Source: Ruminococcus sp. UBA4240 (lineage in GTDB: Bacteria; Bacillota; Clostridia; Oscillospirales; Ruminococcaceae). Taken from it: 40,212 nt of DNA. Below are positions 8,843 to 17,815 of the stretch, one piece after another. Both the position numbers and the translations under genes were made by a program. Position 1 is the first letter of the stretch. The number at the start of each line of letters is the position of its first letter. The DNA is taken from positions 1 through 40,212 of the forward strand of contig DGXE01000007.1 in assembly GCA_002395525.1 (NCBI GenBank), read 5' to 3'. The notes under the pieces were generated by a model, which saw nothing but the letters and a program-made list of their open reading frames with translations, was not told the origin of the DNA and made no database searches.

Positions 8843-10582
8843 TTATTGTTTTATGGGGTCAACGTAGAGGGTCTTGTTGTTTGTGAATATGACCATGCCG
8901 GGCTTGGCGCCGGCGGGCTTTTTCACATATTTTAAGTAGGTGTAGTCAACAGGGACGTTCCCCGAGCGGGCGGCGCTGCTGTTGGCAGCGGCAAGTCCTG
9001 CCGCATATACTATGGTCTCCATGGGCACGTCCTCGCCGTTGGTGCGTATTATTACGTGGGAGCCTGTTATGTCCTTTGTGTGGAGCCATATGTCCGTCTT
9101 GGCGGCTATGCGGCAGGTAAGCTCGTCGTTCTGGGTGTTGTTCCTTCCCACAAGTATGGTAAAACCGTCGGGGGAGGTGTATTCATCAGGCTTTATCTTA
9201 GGTGCCTTGCGGGGGAGGTTCTTTTTGTTCCTGATATACCCCTGTGTGGCAAGCTCCGTGCGAAGTTCAAGAATATCCTCCTCTGTTACAGCCCGTGAAA
9301 GTGCATCTCTCACGCTGTCAATGTACCGAAGCTCATCCTCGCCCTGGGCGATTATCTGCTTCAGAGTCTTTTCTGCATTGTCCGCCTTGCGGTATGCCTT
9401 GTACATCTTCTGCATATTCTGGGATGGGGTAAGGCGGGGATCAAGGCTTATCCTCATGGTCTCGCCCTTTTCGGAGTAGAGGTTAGTACATTCAAATTCC
9501 CTCATGCCCTTTTCAAGGCGGTAGAGATTGGCAGCGATAAGATCGCCCTTCAGTTTCATCTCGTCCCGCTTTCTGGAGCCGTCCATCTCACGCTTCTGGT
9601 TCAAAAGCCTGCGCCCTATCCTGTCGTAGATGCTGTTTACCTGCTTGTAGAGCTCCGCATTGCGGGACTTAATCCTAAGATATGCATCCTTTTCCGAATA
9701 GAACCTGTCCAGCATCTCACAGGCAGAGGAACATTCCTCTGCGGTCATAAGGGAGCCGTACTGCCTTATGTCCTCAAAGCAGAGATCCTTGTACTCCCCC
9801 TGGGGTGTTTTAAGGATAGTGTAGTGCCTGTTCCCTGCCAGAAAGCGCTCCCTTGATGCGATTATCTCACGGGTGATGCGTTCACAAAGCCCTGTATCCG
9901 CCTCGTCGGAGGGAACATCACTTTCAGCCCCCGCCCTGTACAGCCATTCACGGGCAAGCACAGGGGAAATGCCCTCAAATGCGGATACTATCCCCTTTGC
10001 AAGGGATATGCCCCGATAGCCCTGCAAAACCGACATAATATCCTCAGGGGAGGCAATAAGGAAGTTCAGCCTTTTCTGCCGCAGGGGAGGGGAGTACACT
10101 GCCCCGGGGAGGACTATGCGCTCGGCTTCCAGGTCGTCAAGGCGGCGTATGCTGTCGATTATGCGCCCGTTGGAGTCAATGGCAATGATGTTGGAGTATT
10201 TCCCCATTATCTCCACGGCAATGCTTTCAGTCACCGTGTCCCCTAATTCGTTGGTCACCTCAAAGTCAAGGGTGAGCACTCTTTCAAGGCCGTCCTGCCG
10301 AAGCCCTGTGAGCCTGCCCCCTGCAAAGTGCTTTCTCATGAGCATACAGAACATGGGGGGAGTCTGGGGGTTCTCGATCTTCTCCCTTGTCAGGTGTATC
10401 CGCCCGGAGGTGCCCGATGCGGATATGAATATCTTCCCCTGCCTGTTCTGACCCTCGGCAAAGACCCTCATGCCAATGACCAGCTCATCACGGGAGGGCT
10501 GGTATATCTTGTCCACTCTGCCCCCGATAAAGGGGGTGAGCTCCTGCTTTACCGCAAGCAGGAGAGTTCCGTCCAGTGCCAT
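8843..10582 (-). CDS. rqcH: RqcH / NFACT ribosome quality-control protein (fibronectin-binding-like)
   Basis: A 579-residue NFACT protein, historically annotated as fibronectin-binding FbpA. Family members bind obstructed 50S subunits carrying peptidyl-tRNA and direct alanine tailing of the stalled chain. The N-terminal NFACT-N domain begins MALDGTLLLAVKQEL; a charged helical, coiled-coil middle spans roughly residues 270-460; the C-terminal NFACT-R domain (about 470-575) contains DIWLHTKDITGSHVII. At the position of the conserved acidic-Arg pair it has E100-R101 (GLERVL). The catalytic or binding role is inferred from the family. The cheW gene lies 22 bp upstream on the same strand, so the two may be cotranscribed without an obvious functional link. 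Confidence 0.93.
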   Translation of the reverse strand: MALDGTLLLAVKQELTPFIGGRVDKIYQPSRDELVIGMRVFAEGQNRQGKIFISASGTSGRIHLTREKIENPQTPPMFCMLMRKHFAGGRLTGLRQDGLERVLTLDFEVTNELGDTVTESIAVEIMGKYSNIIAIDSNGRIIDSIRRLDDLEAERIVLPGAVYSPPLRQKRLNFLIASPEDIMSVLQGYRGISLAKGIVSAFEGISPVLAREWLYRAGAESDVPSDEADTGLCERITREIIASRERFLAGNRHYTILKTPQGEYKDLCFEDIRQYGSLMTAEECSSACEMLDRFYSEKDAYLRIKSRNAELYKQVNSIYDRIGRRLLNQKREMDGSRKRDEMKLKGDLIAANLYRLEKGMREFECTNLYSEKGETMRISLDPRLTPSQNMQKMYKAYRKADNAEKTLKQIIAQGEDELRYIDSVRDALSRAVTEEDILELRTELATQGYIRNKKNLPRKAPKIKPDEYTSPDGFTILVGRNNTQNDELTCRIAAKTDIWLHTKDITGSHVIIRTNGEDVPMETIVYAAGLAAANSSAARSGNVPVDYTYLKYVKKPAGAKPGMVIFTNNKTLYVDPIKQ

Positions 10583-10604
10583 AGCTATGCCTTTCCCGAA
10601 AGTG

Positions 10605-11042
10605 TTATCTTATTATGCTCTCGATATCAGGCACCAGAATGATGCCGTGATCTGTCTTTATCACGCCTTTGAACAGCTCCGGGTGCTTTTTGCCCTCCAG
10701 CAGCTCTCCGGGAGGGAGGATATCATCCCTTTTCACCATAATGAGCCCCTTTACCGCAGTGACGTGAAGGGCTATCCCCGCACCGTCGATGTGGCACACG
10801 ATGAACAGCTTCTTTTCGCCCTCGCAGCGTATCACCCCGAAAACACGGTACAGATCTATCACTGTGATAAGCTCGTCACGGGGGATGAATATCCCCTCTA
10901 TATCCTGTCTTGAATCAGGCACGGGAGTGACAGGGACATTGGTCATTATCTCCGTTACAAGTTCTATGTCAATGCCGTATTTTGCGGAGCCTACCTCAAA
11001 TTCCAGCATCTCGATCTCTGCGGTGTTGTTTATCTCTGCCAT
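10605..11042 (-). CDS. cheW: CheW-like chemotaxis coupling protein
   Basis: A 145-residue single CheW domain: EMLEFEVGSAKYGIDIELVTEI at the start, the PRDELITVIDLYRVFG strand pattern, and GVIKTDHGIILVPDIESI at the end. CheW links chemoreceptors to the kinase CheA. No cheA, receptor or flagellar gene is nearby, so it may couple a distant array, or be a stand-alone regulator like the CheV/CheW-type proteins of non-flagellated firmicutes. AAGGTGG is well placed upstream of the ATG. The spacer before it (11043-11129) holds heptamer-type repeats. Confidence 0.9.
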   Translation of the reverse strand: MAEINNTAEIEMLEFEVGSAKYGIDIELVTEIMTNVPVTPVPDSRQDIEGIFIPRDELITVIDLYRVFGVIRCEGEKKLFIVCHIDGAGIALHVTAVKGLIMVKRDDILPPGELLEGKKHPELFKGVIKTDHGIILVPDIESIIR

Positions 11043-11055
11043 AATACCACCTTAT

Positions 11056-11128
11056 AGAAGTTAGTAGTCAGAAGTGCAAACAAAGAGGACAGGAGCGGTC
11101 AGTCCTTTATCACCAATACTAATTGATT
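11056..11128. repeat. Intergenic repeat with 7-nt phasing
   Basis: Heptamers AGAAGTT, AGTAGTC and AGAAGTG occupy 11056-11076. Next comes a segment containing AAAGAGGACA that matches the repeat beside the CotH gene, then TCACC and another loosely heptameric stretch (ATACTAA, TTGATTA) up to the stop of the C39-like gene. This is the same tract-core-tract layout seen near 20000 and 24300. Confidence 0.5.
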
Positions 11129-11129
11129 A

Positions 11130-12326
11130 TCAGCCTTTGTCGGTTGTCTCGACTATTGCAATTGCCTGGCAGCCCATCTGCTCGAAGCGCTGTTTGAAGA
11201 TGCGGCTGTCATAGCCTATGCGCCCTTTAAGGGGGTCGCAGCATATGGCAATGTGTCCGTGGGAGTCGTAGCCTGTGAGCAGTACGCAGTGTTCATTGCC
11301 CACCCAGCGGACTATCTCCCCGTTGTCACGGTTCATCCATACAGCGGAGTTCTCCACAGGCTCCGCCATGCCCATAGTCACCCATACGATGACGGGATAG
11401 CCCATGTTCAGGTAGCCCAAGCATTCTTCAAAGTCGCAGCCTGTAAGGTCGTTTACGTCAAAGTGCCGCTTCGTGCCGTCAAGGAAACGGCGGGCGCAGT
11501 TTACTATGACAGGGGAGTAGCAGCCGTAGGCATTGTAGGAACGGGGATCTCCCACAAAGGTGCTGTTAAAGTCGGATGTGCGGTACTCCGATTTTTCAAG
11601 GAAATAGTCTGCCAGCACGGTCTTATCGATGTTGAAGCCGTAGAACCTGAGCGCCATTGCAAGGGAGGTTATCTCACAGCCGGTGGGCAGCTCCGGCAGC
11701 TGCAATATGGGCTTGGCAAGGATGTTCACCATGCCCTTGGAGGGGCAGTAGGGGACAAATGCTCTGAGCACCGGGCTGCGGGAGGGTGAGCCAATGGTCT
11801 TTACCACAACATCATAGTATCCCCCGGAAAGCCCCTCAAACAGGGTGTCTCTGCCGCAGGCACGGGTGTAGGTGCCCCCGTGGTCAAGGGATATGAGATA
11901 TGCCTTTTCCGGGTTGTAGTCTGTCAGTGTCACTTTCAGGGTGCCGCTTTTGTATGCGTATTCCGGGGTGCCAGTGCAGCGGAATCTGTATATGCTGTCA
12001 TCCCTCTCCCCGGGGATGAGGACGGACACCGTATCAGTGCGGGAGTTCTCGCTTTTCTGTTTCCTCAGGGACACATTGTAGGAGCCGGCAGGGAGGCTTG
12101 ACATATACAGCCCCCTTGAGGGCACGGTAAAAAAGCTCCTGCCGCCGTCTGTGCTGCATTCAAGGAGCTGTTCATCGCTTTCGGCCTTTATCAGAAGGCC
12201 TCCGCTTTGGGTGACCTCACAGTCAAAGACGATGCTGCCGTCGCTGTTCTGTGCGGCAGCTGCCTTCGGTGAGGCGCATATTATGAGAATGAGTATGAGC
12301 AGTATAAAAGGGGTCTTATGCATCAT
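11130..12326 (-). CDS. Secreted C39-like (papain-fold) peptidase
   Basis: A 398-residue exported protein. The ATG at 12326 gives a clean signal peptide (MMHKTPFILLILILIICASPKAAAA); earlier in-frame codons would place 17 polar residues before it. Residues about 25-200 look like two beta-sandwich repeats of unknown function (each with a LPAGSYNVSLRK- or LSGGYYDVVVK-like ending). The C-terminal half is a Peptidase_C39_2-like domain with catalytic C217 (LPTGCEITSLAMAL), H346 (NEHCVLLTGYD) and probably D364 (CCDPLKG). The start is one base after the stop of the upstream membrane-protein gene, without a strong ribosome site, so translational coupling is likely. Substrate unknown; it could cleave a peptide outside the cell. 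Confidence 0.85.
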   Translation of the reverse strand: MMHKTPFILLILILIICASPKAAAAQNSDGSIVFDCEVTQSGGLLIKAESDEQLLECSTDGGRSFFTVPSRGLYMSSLPAGSYNVSLRKQKSENSRTDTVSVLIPGERDDSIYRFRCTGTPEYAYKSGTLKVTLTDYNPEKAYLISLDHGGTYTRACGRDTLFEGLSGGYYDVVVKTIGSPSRSPVLRAFVPYCPSKGMVNILAKPILQLPELPTGCEITSLAMALRFYGFNIDKTVLADYFLEKSEYRTSDFNSTFVGDPRSYNAYGCYSPVIVNCARRFLDGTKRHFDVNDLTGCDFEECLGYLNMGYPVIVWVTMGMAEPVENSAVWMNRDNGEIVRWVGNEHCVLLTGYDSHGHIAICCDPLKGRIGYDSRIFKQRFEQMGCQAIAIVETTDKG

Positions 12327-12327
12327 G

Positions 12328-12948
12328 TTACGTGTAGGGGGTGGCTTTGTCTGCGGGTATCTTGTCAACACCCTCAAAGCTGTGTATAACAGACTTGTCG
12401 TAGCTTGATGAGGAGTAGAGCATCATGTGTCTGCCGCCGTATTCGTATTCATAGCAGCAGACAAAGGGATCACGGGAGCTAACATACCTTGTGGAGTTCA
12501 CGCTTTTGCCGTTCATGTCCGCCTCCGGGTATATGACTATCCCCACATCCTCATCTGCATCACCATGGTCAAATGGTATGATGCTGCCGCTGTCTGTGTT
12601 TTCGTCAAGGGACAGTGCCATGTACAGCCGGTTCCCGTCAAAGTTGCGGGAAAGCCTTATGTATTCAACATCAGCCCCCCGGGGCAGCTCCTCAAAGCCG
12701 AAGGCCTCGGCTACCTGGGCACACTGTATCTCATCCGGCTGCGCCTCGTGCTGGGCATAGACTATGGTGATATTGGCGGATATGAGCTTATAGAGCCCCA
12801 GCCCCACAAGGAAGATGATCAGGGACAGCACCGTATACAGCCTGTTGTGGGGGTCGTGTACAGGCCCCTGCTCCTCCTCTGCGGTGTCCTCGGCAGCGGT
12901 TTCAGCTTCCAATTCCTCGGCGGTGATAACTTCTGCTTCTTCGTCCAT
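12328..12948 (-). CDS. Uncharacterised single-pass membrane protein
   Basis: A 206-residue protein with no family I recognise. Residues 1-35 are very acidic (runs of E, A and D), one hydrophobic segment follows (YTVLSLIIFLVGLGLYKLI), and the rest is an extracytoplasmic domain of about 145 residues with few lysines, ending in a tyrosine- and serine-rich part (YEYEYGG, YSSSSYDKS). The acidic tail should face the cytoplasm. It lies 16 bp after the phosphofructokinase gene and one base before the C39-like peptidase gene, which suggests that it and the peptidase act together. Confidence 0.8.
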   Translation of the reverse strand: MDEEAEVITAEELEAETAAEDTAEEEQGPVHDPHNRLYTVLSLIIFLVGLGLYKLISANITIVYAQHEAQPDEIQCAQVAEAFGFEELPRGADVEYIRLSRNFDGNRLYMALSLDENTDSGSIIPFDHGDADEDVGIVIYPEADMNGKSVNSTRYVSSRDPFVCCYEYEYGGRHMMLYSSSSYDKSVIHSFEGVDKIPADKATPYT

Positions 12949-12964
12949 GGTATCTGCCCTGCCT

Positions 12965-14200
12965 TTACTGGTTAAGGCGGAAGTGTATGGGTATGCCGTT
13001 TCTGTATTCGGGGGTTATCTCTCCCCTGATAAGGGGCAGGAAATACCCCAGTGCATCCATGGTGATGTCGCTCCTGTCGGCGGTTATCCAGTTGTCGGGG
13101 AGGAATTTCTCCTTGTTTGCCGCAAGGGCTACATCCTCGGAGGTGACCTCCACCCTGTAGGGTTCGTTGGAAATGCGTCTGAAGCACATCATGCGGCCGC
13201 TGTCACCTGCAAGAGCGCAGTCCACAGCCGCCTTGCCTATGCGCACGGATTCGCTTATGTCCGTGGCGGAGGCGATGTGGGAGGAGCATCTCTGCATAAC
13301 ATTCAGCTCAATGGAGCGCACCTTGCACCCGAAGCGCTTTGCACAGCACTTTTCAAGGTACTTTGCCACGCCGGAATTGTCCGTGTGGCCGAAGGCATCC
13401 GCCCCCGTCTTCACATAGTCACGGTCGGAGGGGACTATCCCCTCGCTGACGGCTACTATGACCGCCCTGTAACGTTTCATCATGCGGTCAACGTCCTCAA
13501 AGAACTTGTTCATATCAAAGCCGTCGGGGAATGCCTCCGGCACGTAGATAAGGTGAGGGGCAGGCTCCCCGTTGGCACGGAGCACGCAGGAGGAGGCTGT
13601 GAGCCACCCCGCATTGCGCCCCATGATCTCAACTATGGTGATGGACTGTATGCTGTACACCCTTGAATCACGGATTATCTCCTGCAGAGTGGTCGCCACA
13701 TACTTTGCCGCCGAGCCGAAGCCGGGGGTGTGGTCGGTCAGGGGCAGGTCGTTGTCTATGGTCTTGGGCACGCCGATGACCTTGATATCCTTCCCCACGG
13801 ACTTTATGTACCTGTCCAGCTTGTTTACCGTGTCCATGGAGTCGTTGCCGCCGATGTAGAAGAATGCACCGATGCCGTGCTTTTCCATGGTGGACATGAT
13901 GTTCATGTACTCAGTCTCGGTAACGCTGTCGGTGGGGTCATACTCTGCCAGCTTGTAGCGGCAGGAGCCCAGCACGGTGGAGGGGGTCTTCTTCAGCAGA
14001 TCCAGGTCATGCTCTGATGTGAGTATGCTGTCAAGGGGCACAAGGTCATCCTTTATCATGCCCTCTATGCCGTTGATGGAGCCGTATATATGGCCTATCT
14101 TCTCGGATTCAAAGGCTCTTTCAAACACCCCCGCAAGGGTGGCGTTGATGGCGGCGGTAGGACCACCCGACTGGGCAACTGCAATGTTTATCTTTTCCAT
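12965..14200 (-). CDS. pfp: Pyrophosphate-type 6-phosphofructokinase
   Basis: A 411-residue phosphofructokinase that phosphorylates fructose 6-phosphate. The phosphate-donor signature points to PPi rather than ATP: GGNDSMDT has D120 where ATP enzymes have glycine, and PKTIDNDL has K146 where ATP enzymes have glycine. The N-terminal AQSGGPTAAINATLAG and the substrate motif EIMGRNAGWL are as expected. PPi-dependent enzymes are reversible and save ATP, which suits a fermentative anaerobe. The gene starts 21 bp after thrS with no terminator between, so it should share the Thr T-box-controlled transcript unless an internal promoter exists. Confidence 0.93.
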   Translation of the reverse strand: MEKINIAVAQSGGPTAAINATLAGVFERAFESEKIGHIYGSINGIEGMIKDDLVPLDSILTSEHDLDLLKKTPSTVLGSCRYKLAEYDPTDSVTETEYMNIMSTMEKHGIGAFFYIGGNDSMDTVNKLDRYIKSVGKDIKVIGVPKTIDNDLPLTDHTPGFGSAAKYVATTLQEIIRDSRVYSIQSITIVEIMGRNAGWLTASSCVLRANGEPAPHLIYVPEAFPDGFDMNKFFEDVDRMMKRYRAVIVAVSEGIVPSDRDYVKTGADAFGHTDNSGVAKYLEKCCAKRFGCKVRSIELNVMQRCSSHIASATDISESVRIGKAAVDCALAGDSGRMMCFRRISNEPYRVEVTSEDVALAANKEKFLPDNWITADRSDITMDALGYFLPLIRGEITPEYRNGIPIHFRLNQ

Positions 14201-14221
14201 ATTTTTCTCCGAGACAGTGGG

Positions 14222-16174
14222 TTAATCTCTTGTCTTGCTCAGGGTCTCTCTTACGATCTTGTCTATGGCGTCATCTGTCTTCATAGCGCCAAGGTCGCCC
14301 TTGCTGCGGGAGTTGAGGGAAACTGTGCCCTCCTCGACTTCCTTGTCGCCCACAATGAAGAGATAGGGTATCTTCTCCATCTTGCCCTGGCGGATCTTGT
14401 AGCCTACGCCCTCGCTGCGGTCATCCACGGATACACGCAGATTGAGGTCGGACATCTTCTTTTCCACATCCCTTGCGTATTCAAGGGCACGGTCGGTAAC
14501 AGGTATTATGCGCACCTGCTCAGGCATCATCCACAGGGGGAGTGCGCCTGCATACTTTTCAAGCAGATATGCCAGTGTTCTCTCGTAGCAGCCCAGTGAT
14601 GTGCGGTGGATGATTATGGGGTTCTTCTTTGTGTTGTCCGCATCCACATATTCCATGCCGAAGCGCTTTGCAAGGAGCATATCTATCTGGATGGTAACGA
14701 TGGTGTCTTCCTTGCCGAACACGTTCTTGTACTGTACATCCAGCTTGGGACCGTAGAATGCAGCCTCATCTATGCCTATGGTGTATTCAACCCCCAGCTC
14801 GTCAAGTATCTCCTTCATGGCAGCCTGTGACTGCTCCCACTGCTCGGGCGTGCCCTCGTACTTGTTCTTGGGGTTGGCGGGATCCCACTGGGAGAAGCGG
14901 AACGTGCAGTCCTCCAGGAGACCTACGGTGTCAAGGCAGTACTTGGCAAGGTTCAGGGCACGGCGGAACTCGTCCTTTAACTGTGCGGGAGTTACGATGT
15001 AGTGACCCTCGGATATGGTGAACTGTCTTACCCTGATAAGGCCGTGCATCTCGCCGCTGTCCTCGTTGCGGAACAGGGTGGAGGTCTCTGTGAGCCTTAA
15101 GGGCAGCTCCCTGTAGGAGCGGTTCTTGTACAGGAATACCTGATACTGGAAGGGACAGGTCATGGGGCGCAGTGCATAGGCGCTGTTGCCGTCGGTCTCG
15201 TTCTCGTCCCCCATGATGAACATACCGTCACGGTAGTGGTCCCAGTGGCCGCTTATCTTATAGAGATCAGACTTTGCAAAGAAGGGGGTCTTGGTGATCT
15301 GGCAGCCGTCCTTCTCCTCGATGTCCTCTACCCAGCGCTGCAGGAGCTGGAGCACCTTTGCGCCCTTGGGCATCATAATGGGCAGACCCTGGCCGATGTA
15401 GTCCACAGTGGTGAAGTACCCCTGCTCCCTGCCTATCTTGTTGTGGTCACGAAGCTTTGCCTCCTCCAGCATTTTCAGATGTTCCTCCAGCTGGGATGCC
15501 TTGGGGAAGGATATGCCGTAGATACGGGAGAGCTGCTTGCCCTTGGAGTCGCCTCTCCAGTAGGCGCCGGTGCAGTTGGTGAGCTTTACTGCCTTTATGC
15601 TGCCTGTTCCGGGCATATGGGGGCCAGCGCACAGGTCGATGAATTCACCCTGCTGATAGAAGCTGATGCTTTCTCCCTTGTCTGCGTGCTCTTTGCAAAG
15701 CTCCACCTTGTAGGGCTCACCCATGTCCTCCAGCTTCTTCACAGCCTCCTCGGGGGGCAGTTCAAAGCGGGTGATCTCAAGGTTCTCCTTGATGATCTTC
15801 TTCATCTCTGCCTCGAACTTTTCCAGATCCTCTGATGTAAAGGGCTTTTCAGTGTCAAAGTCATAGTAGAAGCCGCTGTCTATGGAAGGACCTATGGACA
15901 GCTTCACATCGGGGTATATGCGCTTTACAGCCTGGGCGCAGATGTGGGCGGTGGTGTGCCAGTAGGTCTTCCTGCCGTCCTCGCTGTCAAAGGTGCATAC
16001 CTCGAATTCGCAGTCCTCGTTGAGGGGCGTGCGCATATCGCATACCTTTCCGTTGAGCTTTACACAACAGGCAGCCTTGTACAGCCCCATGCCTATGCCC
16101 TTGATGACCTCGGAGGCGGGAGTGCCTGCCTCACATTCCCTTACAGAGCCGTCCTTGAGAGTTAATTTTACCAT
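14222..16174 (-). CDS. thrS: Threonyl-tRNA synthetase
   Basis: A 650-residue class II synthetase charging tRNA-Thr. It has an N-terminal TGS domain (about 1-62), the editing domain with H73/H77 (HTTAH) and C182/H186 (CAGPHMPGTG), a catalytic core with RNEDSGEMHGLIRVRQF and MTCPFQYQVF, and a C-terminal anticodon-binding domain (about 545-645, PEQVRIIPVTD). The TISEGH variant replaces the TQDDAH form of the enterobacterial enzyme. Length is standard. AAAGGAAG precedes the ATG. The 59-bp gap to the upstream ATPase gene is too short for a riboswitch; the T-box leader lies one gene further upstream. Confidence 0.97.
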   Translation of the reverse strand: MVKLTLKDGSVRECEAGTPASEVIKGIGMGLYKAACCVKLNGKVCDMRTPLNEDCEFEVCTFDSEDGRKTYWHTTAHICAQAVKRIYPDVKLSIGPSIDSGFYYDFDTEKPFTSEDLEKFEAEMKKIIKENLEITRFELPPEEAVKKLEDMGEPYKVELCKEHADKGESISFYQQGEFIDLCAGPHMPGTGSIKAVKLTNCTGAYWRGDSKGKQLSRIYGISFPKASQLEEHLKMLEEAKLRDHNKIGREQGYFTTVDYIGQGLPIMMPKGAKVLQLLQRWVEDIEEKDGCQITKTPFFAKSDLYKISGHWDHYRDGMFIMGDENETDGNSAYALRPMTCPFQYQVFLYKNRSYRELPLRLTETSTLFRNEDSGEMHGLIRVRQFTISEGHYIVTPAQLKDEFRRALNLAKYCLDTVGLLEDCTFRFSQWDPANPKNKYEGTPEQWEQSQAAMKEILDELGVEYTIGIDEAAFYGPKLDVQYKNVFGKEDTIVTIQIDMLLAKRFGMEYVDADNTKKNPIIIHRTSLGCYERTLAYLLEKYAGALPLWMMPEQVRIIPVTDRALEYARDVEKKMSDLNLRVSVDDRSEGVGYKIRQGKMEKIPYLFIVGDKEVEEGTVSLNSRSKGDLGAMKTDDAIDKIVRETLSKTRD

Positions 16175-16233
16175 TGCTTTACTTCCTTTCGGTTATCTGA
16201 ATCTGTTTGTGTATGATGATGGGGGAGGGCGTG

Positions 16234-17415
16234 CTATCCCTGCCCCTTTGCGGATTTGAGTGATTCCACATACTGCCTTGCCGCCCGTCCGCTGCGCCCT
16301 GTCCTGCGCAGGGCATAGCTCTCAGCCCCTGCGAACAGCTCCTCACGGGGCATATCTATGCCGTAGCTTTCGGCAAGGTGCTCCACTATGTGCAGATATG
16401 TGTCCTTGTCGGGTTTGAGGAATGTGACCTTCAGACCGAAGCGTTCTGAAAGGCTTGACAGCTCCTCCCTTGTGTCTGCGGCGTGGATGTCGTCCCCTCT
16501 GCGGTCGGAAAAGCTCTCCCGAACCAGGTGCCGCCTGTTGGATGTGGCATATATCACCGCATTTGCGGAGCGTGAGGACACCGAGCCCTCCAGCACTGCC
16601 TTTAATGTGGAGAAATCAGCATCGTCGGAGGAGAAGGAAAGGTCATCTATGAAGATGATAAATTTCAGCGGATTGTCCGCTATCTCCTCCATCACATCCG
16701 GCAGAAGATGAAGATCCGAGCGCTTGAGCTCAATGAGCCGCAGCCCCTGGGATGCGAATTCATTCGCCACAGCCTTTACCGTGGAGGATTTGCCTGTGCC
16801 CGCATCTCCGTAGAGCAGGCAGTTTGCGGCAGGCAGCCCCCTGATCAGCGCCCTTGTGTTGTCGATGACCTTCTGCCGCTGCACCTCGTATTCAAGCAGA
16901 TCGCACAGCTTCTGGGGATCCGGGGTGAGCACCGGGGTGACTGCACCGTTTTTCAGCATAAAGGCATCGTATTTGGCATATATGCCGTAGCCCTTGGTAA
17001 ACAGGGTGTCAAGCCTGTCGTGGTATATGGCTTTGAAATCGTGGGGGGTGATGTCCCATTCCGGGAGATACCCGTTGTATCCCATACAGGTGCGCACATC
17101 GTTGGTGGTGAGCATACTCAGCTCCTCAAAGAAGCTCAGCTCCCCCTGCACGGATCTGTCCATTACGGCGGGGACAGCTTCCCTGCGGGCTTTCTTGATG
17201 AGATAGGGGTTCTCATCTTCAAGCACAGCTTTGAGTATGTAGTCGGAGATGTTCGCCCTGTGCCTGTATATGTTAAAGGCAAATTCCCCCACGCTGTCCG
17301 GGGTCTGCTCCTCAAGCATCCGCAGTATGCTCTGCATCGTGCGCAGTTCAAGTACGTTCCTGAATATCCCCAGGGATCTGAGCCTTACCCCTAAGTCAGA
17401 AAGTCTGTTGTTCAA
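16234..17415 (-). CDS. DUF815-family AAA+-type ATPase, TTG start
   Basis: A 393-residue P-loop ATPase of the DUF815 type. Walker A is LLYGDAGTGKSSTVKA, Walker B is FIIFIDDLSF and the sensor-like YATSNRRHLV follows; the C-terminal helical part ends with RRTGRSGRAARQYVESL. The N-terminal third is helical without known motifs. I chose the TTG at 17415 because AAGGAG lies seven bases upstream; the in-frame ATG (17433) and GTG (17448) have no ribosome site. Biological role unknown. It is the first gene after a threonine T-box leader and precedes thrS by 59 bp, so it is expected to be induced when tRNA-Thr is uncharged. Confidence 0.85.
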   Translation of the reverse strand: MNNRLSDLGVRLRSLGIFRNVLELRTMQSILRMLEEQTPDSVGEFAFNIYRHRANISDYILKAVLEDENPYLIKKARREAVPAVMDRSVQGELSFFEELSMLTTNDVRTCMGYNGYLPEWDITPHDFKAIYHDRLDTLFTKGYGIYAKYDAFMLKNGAVTPVLTPDPQKLCDLLEYEVQRQKVIDNTRALIRGLPAANCLLYGDAGTGKSSTVKAVANEFASQGLRLIELKRSDLHLLPDVMEEIADNPLKFIIFIDDLSFSSDDADFSTLKAVLEGSVSSRSANAVIYATSNRRHLVRESFSDRRGDDIHAADTREELSSLSERFGLKVTFLKPDKDTYLHIVEHLAESYGIDMPREELFAGAESYALRRTGRSGRAARQYVESLKSAKGQG

Positions 17416-17464
17416 TATACTTCTCCTTTTCATCCAAGGGAAGAGCACTTTGCCGTTTGCTATA

Positions 17465-17750
17465 AAAATAAGGAGACCGTTCTGTGCAGAACGCTCTCCT
17501 CGGGGCGACGGTATCGCTGTTCCACCCGTGGTTCACATGGTCTCCCATGCCTCATGCGGCTTTTGCCGCTCCCTTGTAACGCAGTGGCTGCGCCGGTCAT
17601 TAGCCGGGCTCGGAAGATGGTGTCCGTCGGATAAGACCTTAGATGGGGTCACAGCATCTGCACAGCAGATCCCCACATTCTCTGGAAAGGCCTGTAACAG
17701 CCGGCGGCTTTCTCCCTCAACGCTTTATGCCATGCAGGGTACGCCCTGCA
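17465..17750 (-). ncRNA. T-box riboswitch leader, threonine-specific
   Basis: The leader RNA (minus strand) starts near 17751. It carries a stem I region with CAGAGAATG, a specifier candidate ACC (Thr) at 17621-17619 followed by a purine, and a T-box sequence CGGGTGGAACAGCG (17528-17515; 12 of 14 match the AGGGTGGNACCGCG consensus). A terminator hairpin GGAGAGCGTTCT / AGAACGGTCTCC (17500-17471) ends in TTATTTTTAT. In this RNA class uncharged tRNA stabilises the antiterminator and allows readthrough. The genes behind it are the DUF815 ATPase, thrS and probably pfp and onward. Confidence 0.88.
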
Positions 17751-17757
17751 TAGGAAT

Positions 17758-17786
17758 AGTATAGCACCTTCACAGGAAAAAGTCAA
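17758..17786 (-). promoter_or_regulatory. Promoter of the T-box / DUF815-thrS operon
   Basis: On the minus strand TTGACT (17781-17786) and TATACT (17758-17763) are spaced exactly 17 bp. The initiation point would fall at about 17751, just before the T-box stem I. Confidence 0.85.
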
Positions 17787-17815
17787 CCGTATTTCCAACT
17801 TTTTTGAAAAAGGGC

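Noticed and set aside
16175..16233. T-box directly before thrS
   Set aside because: The gap is only 59 bp and lacks the conserved T-box sequence; the leader is at 17465-17750.
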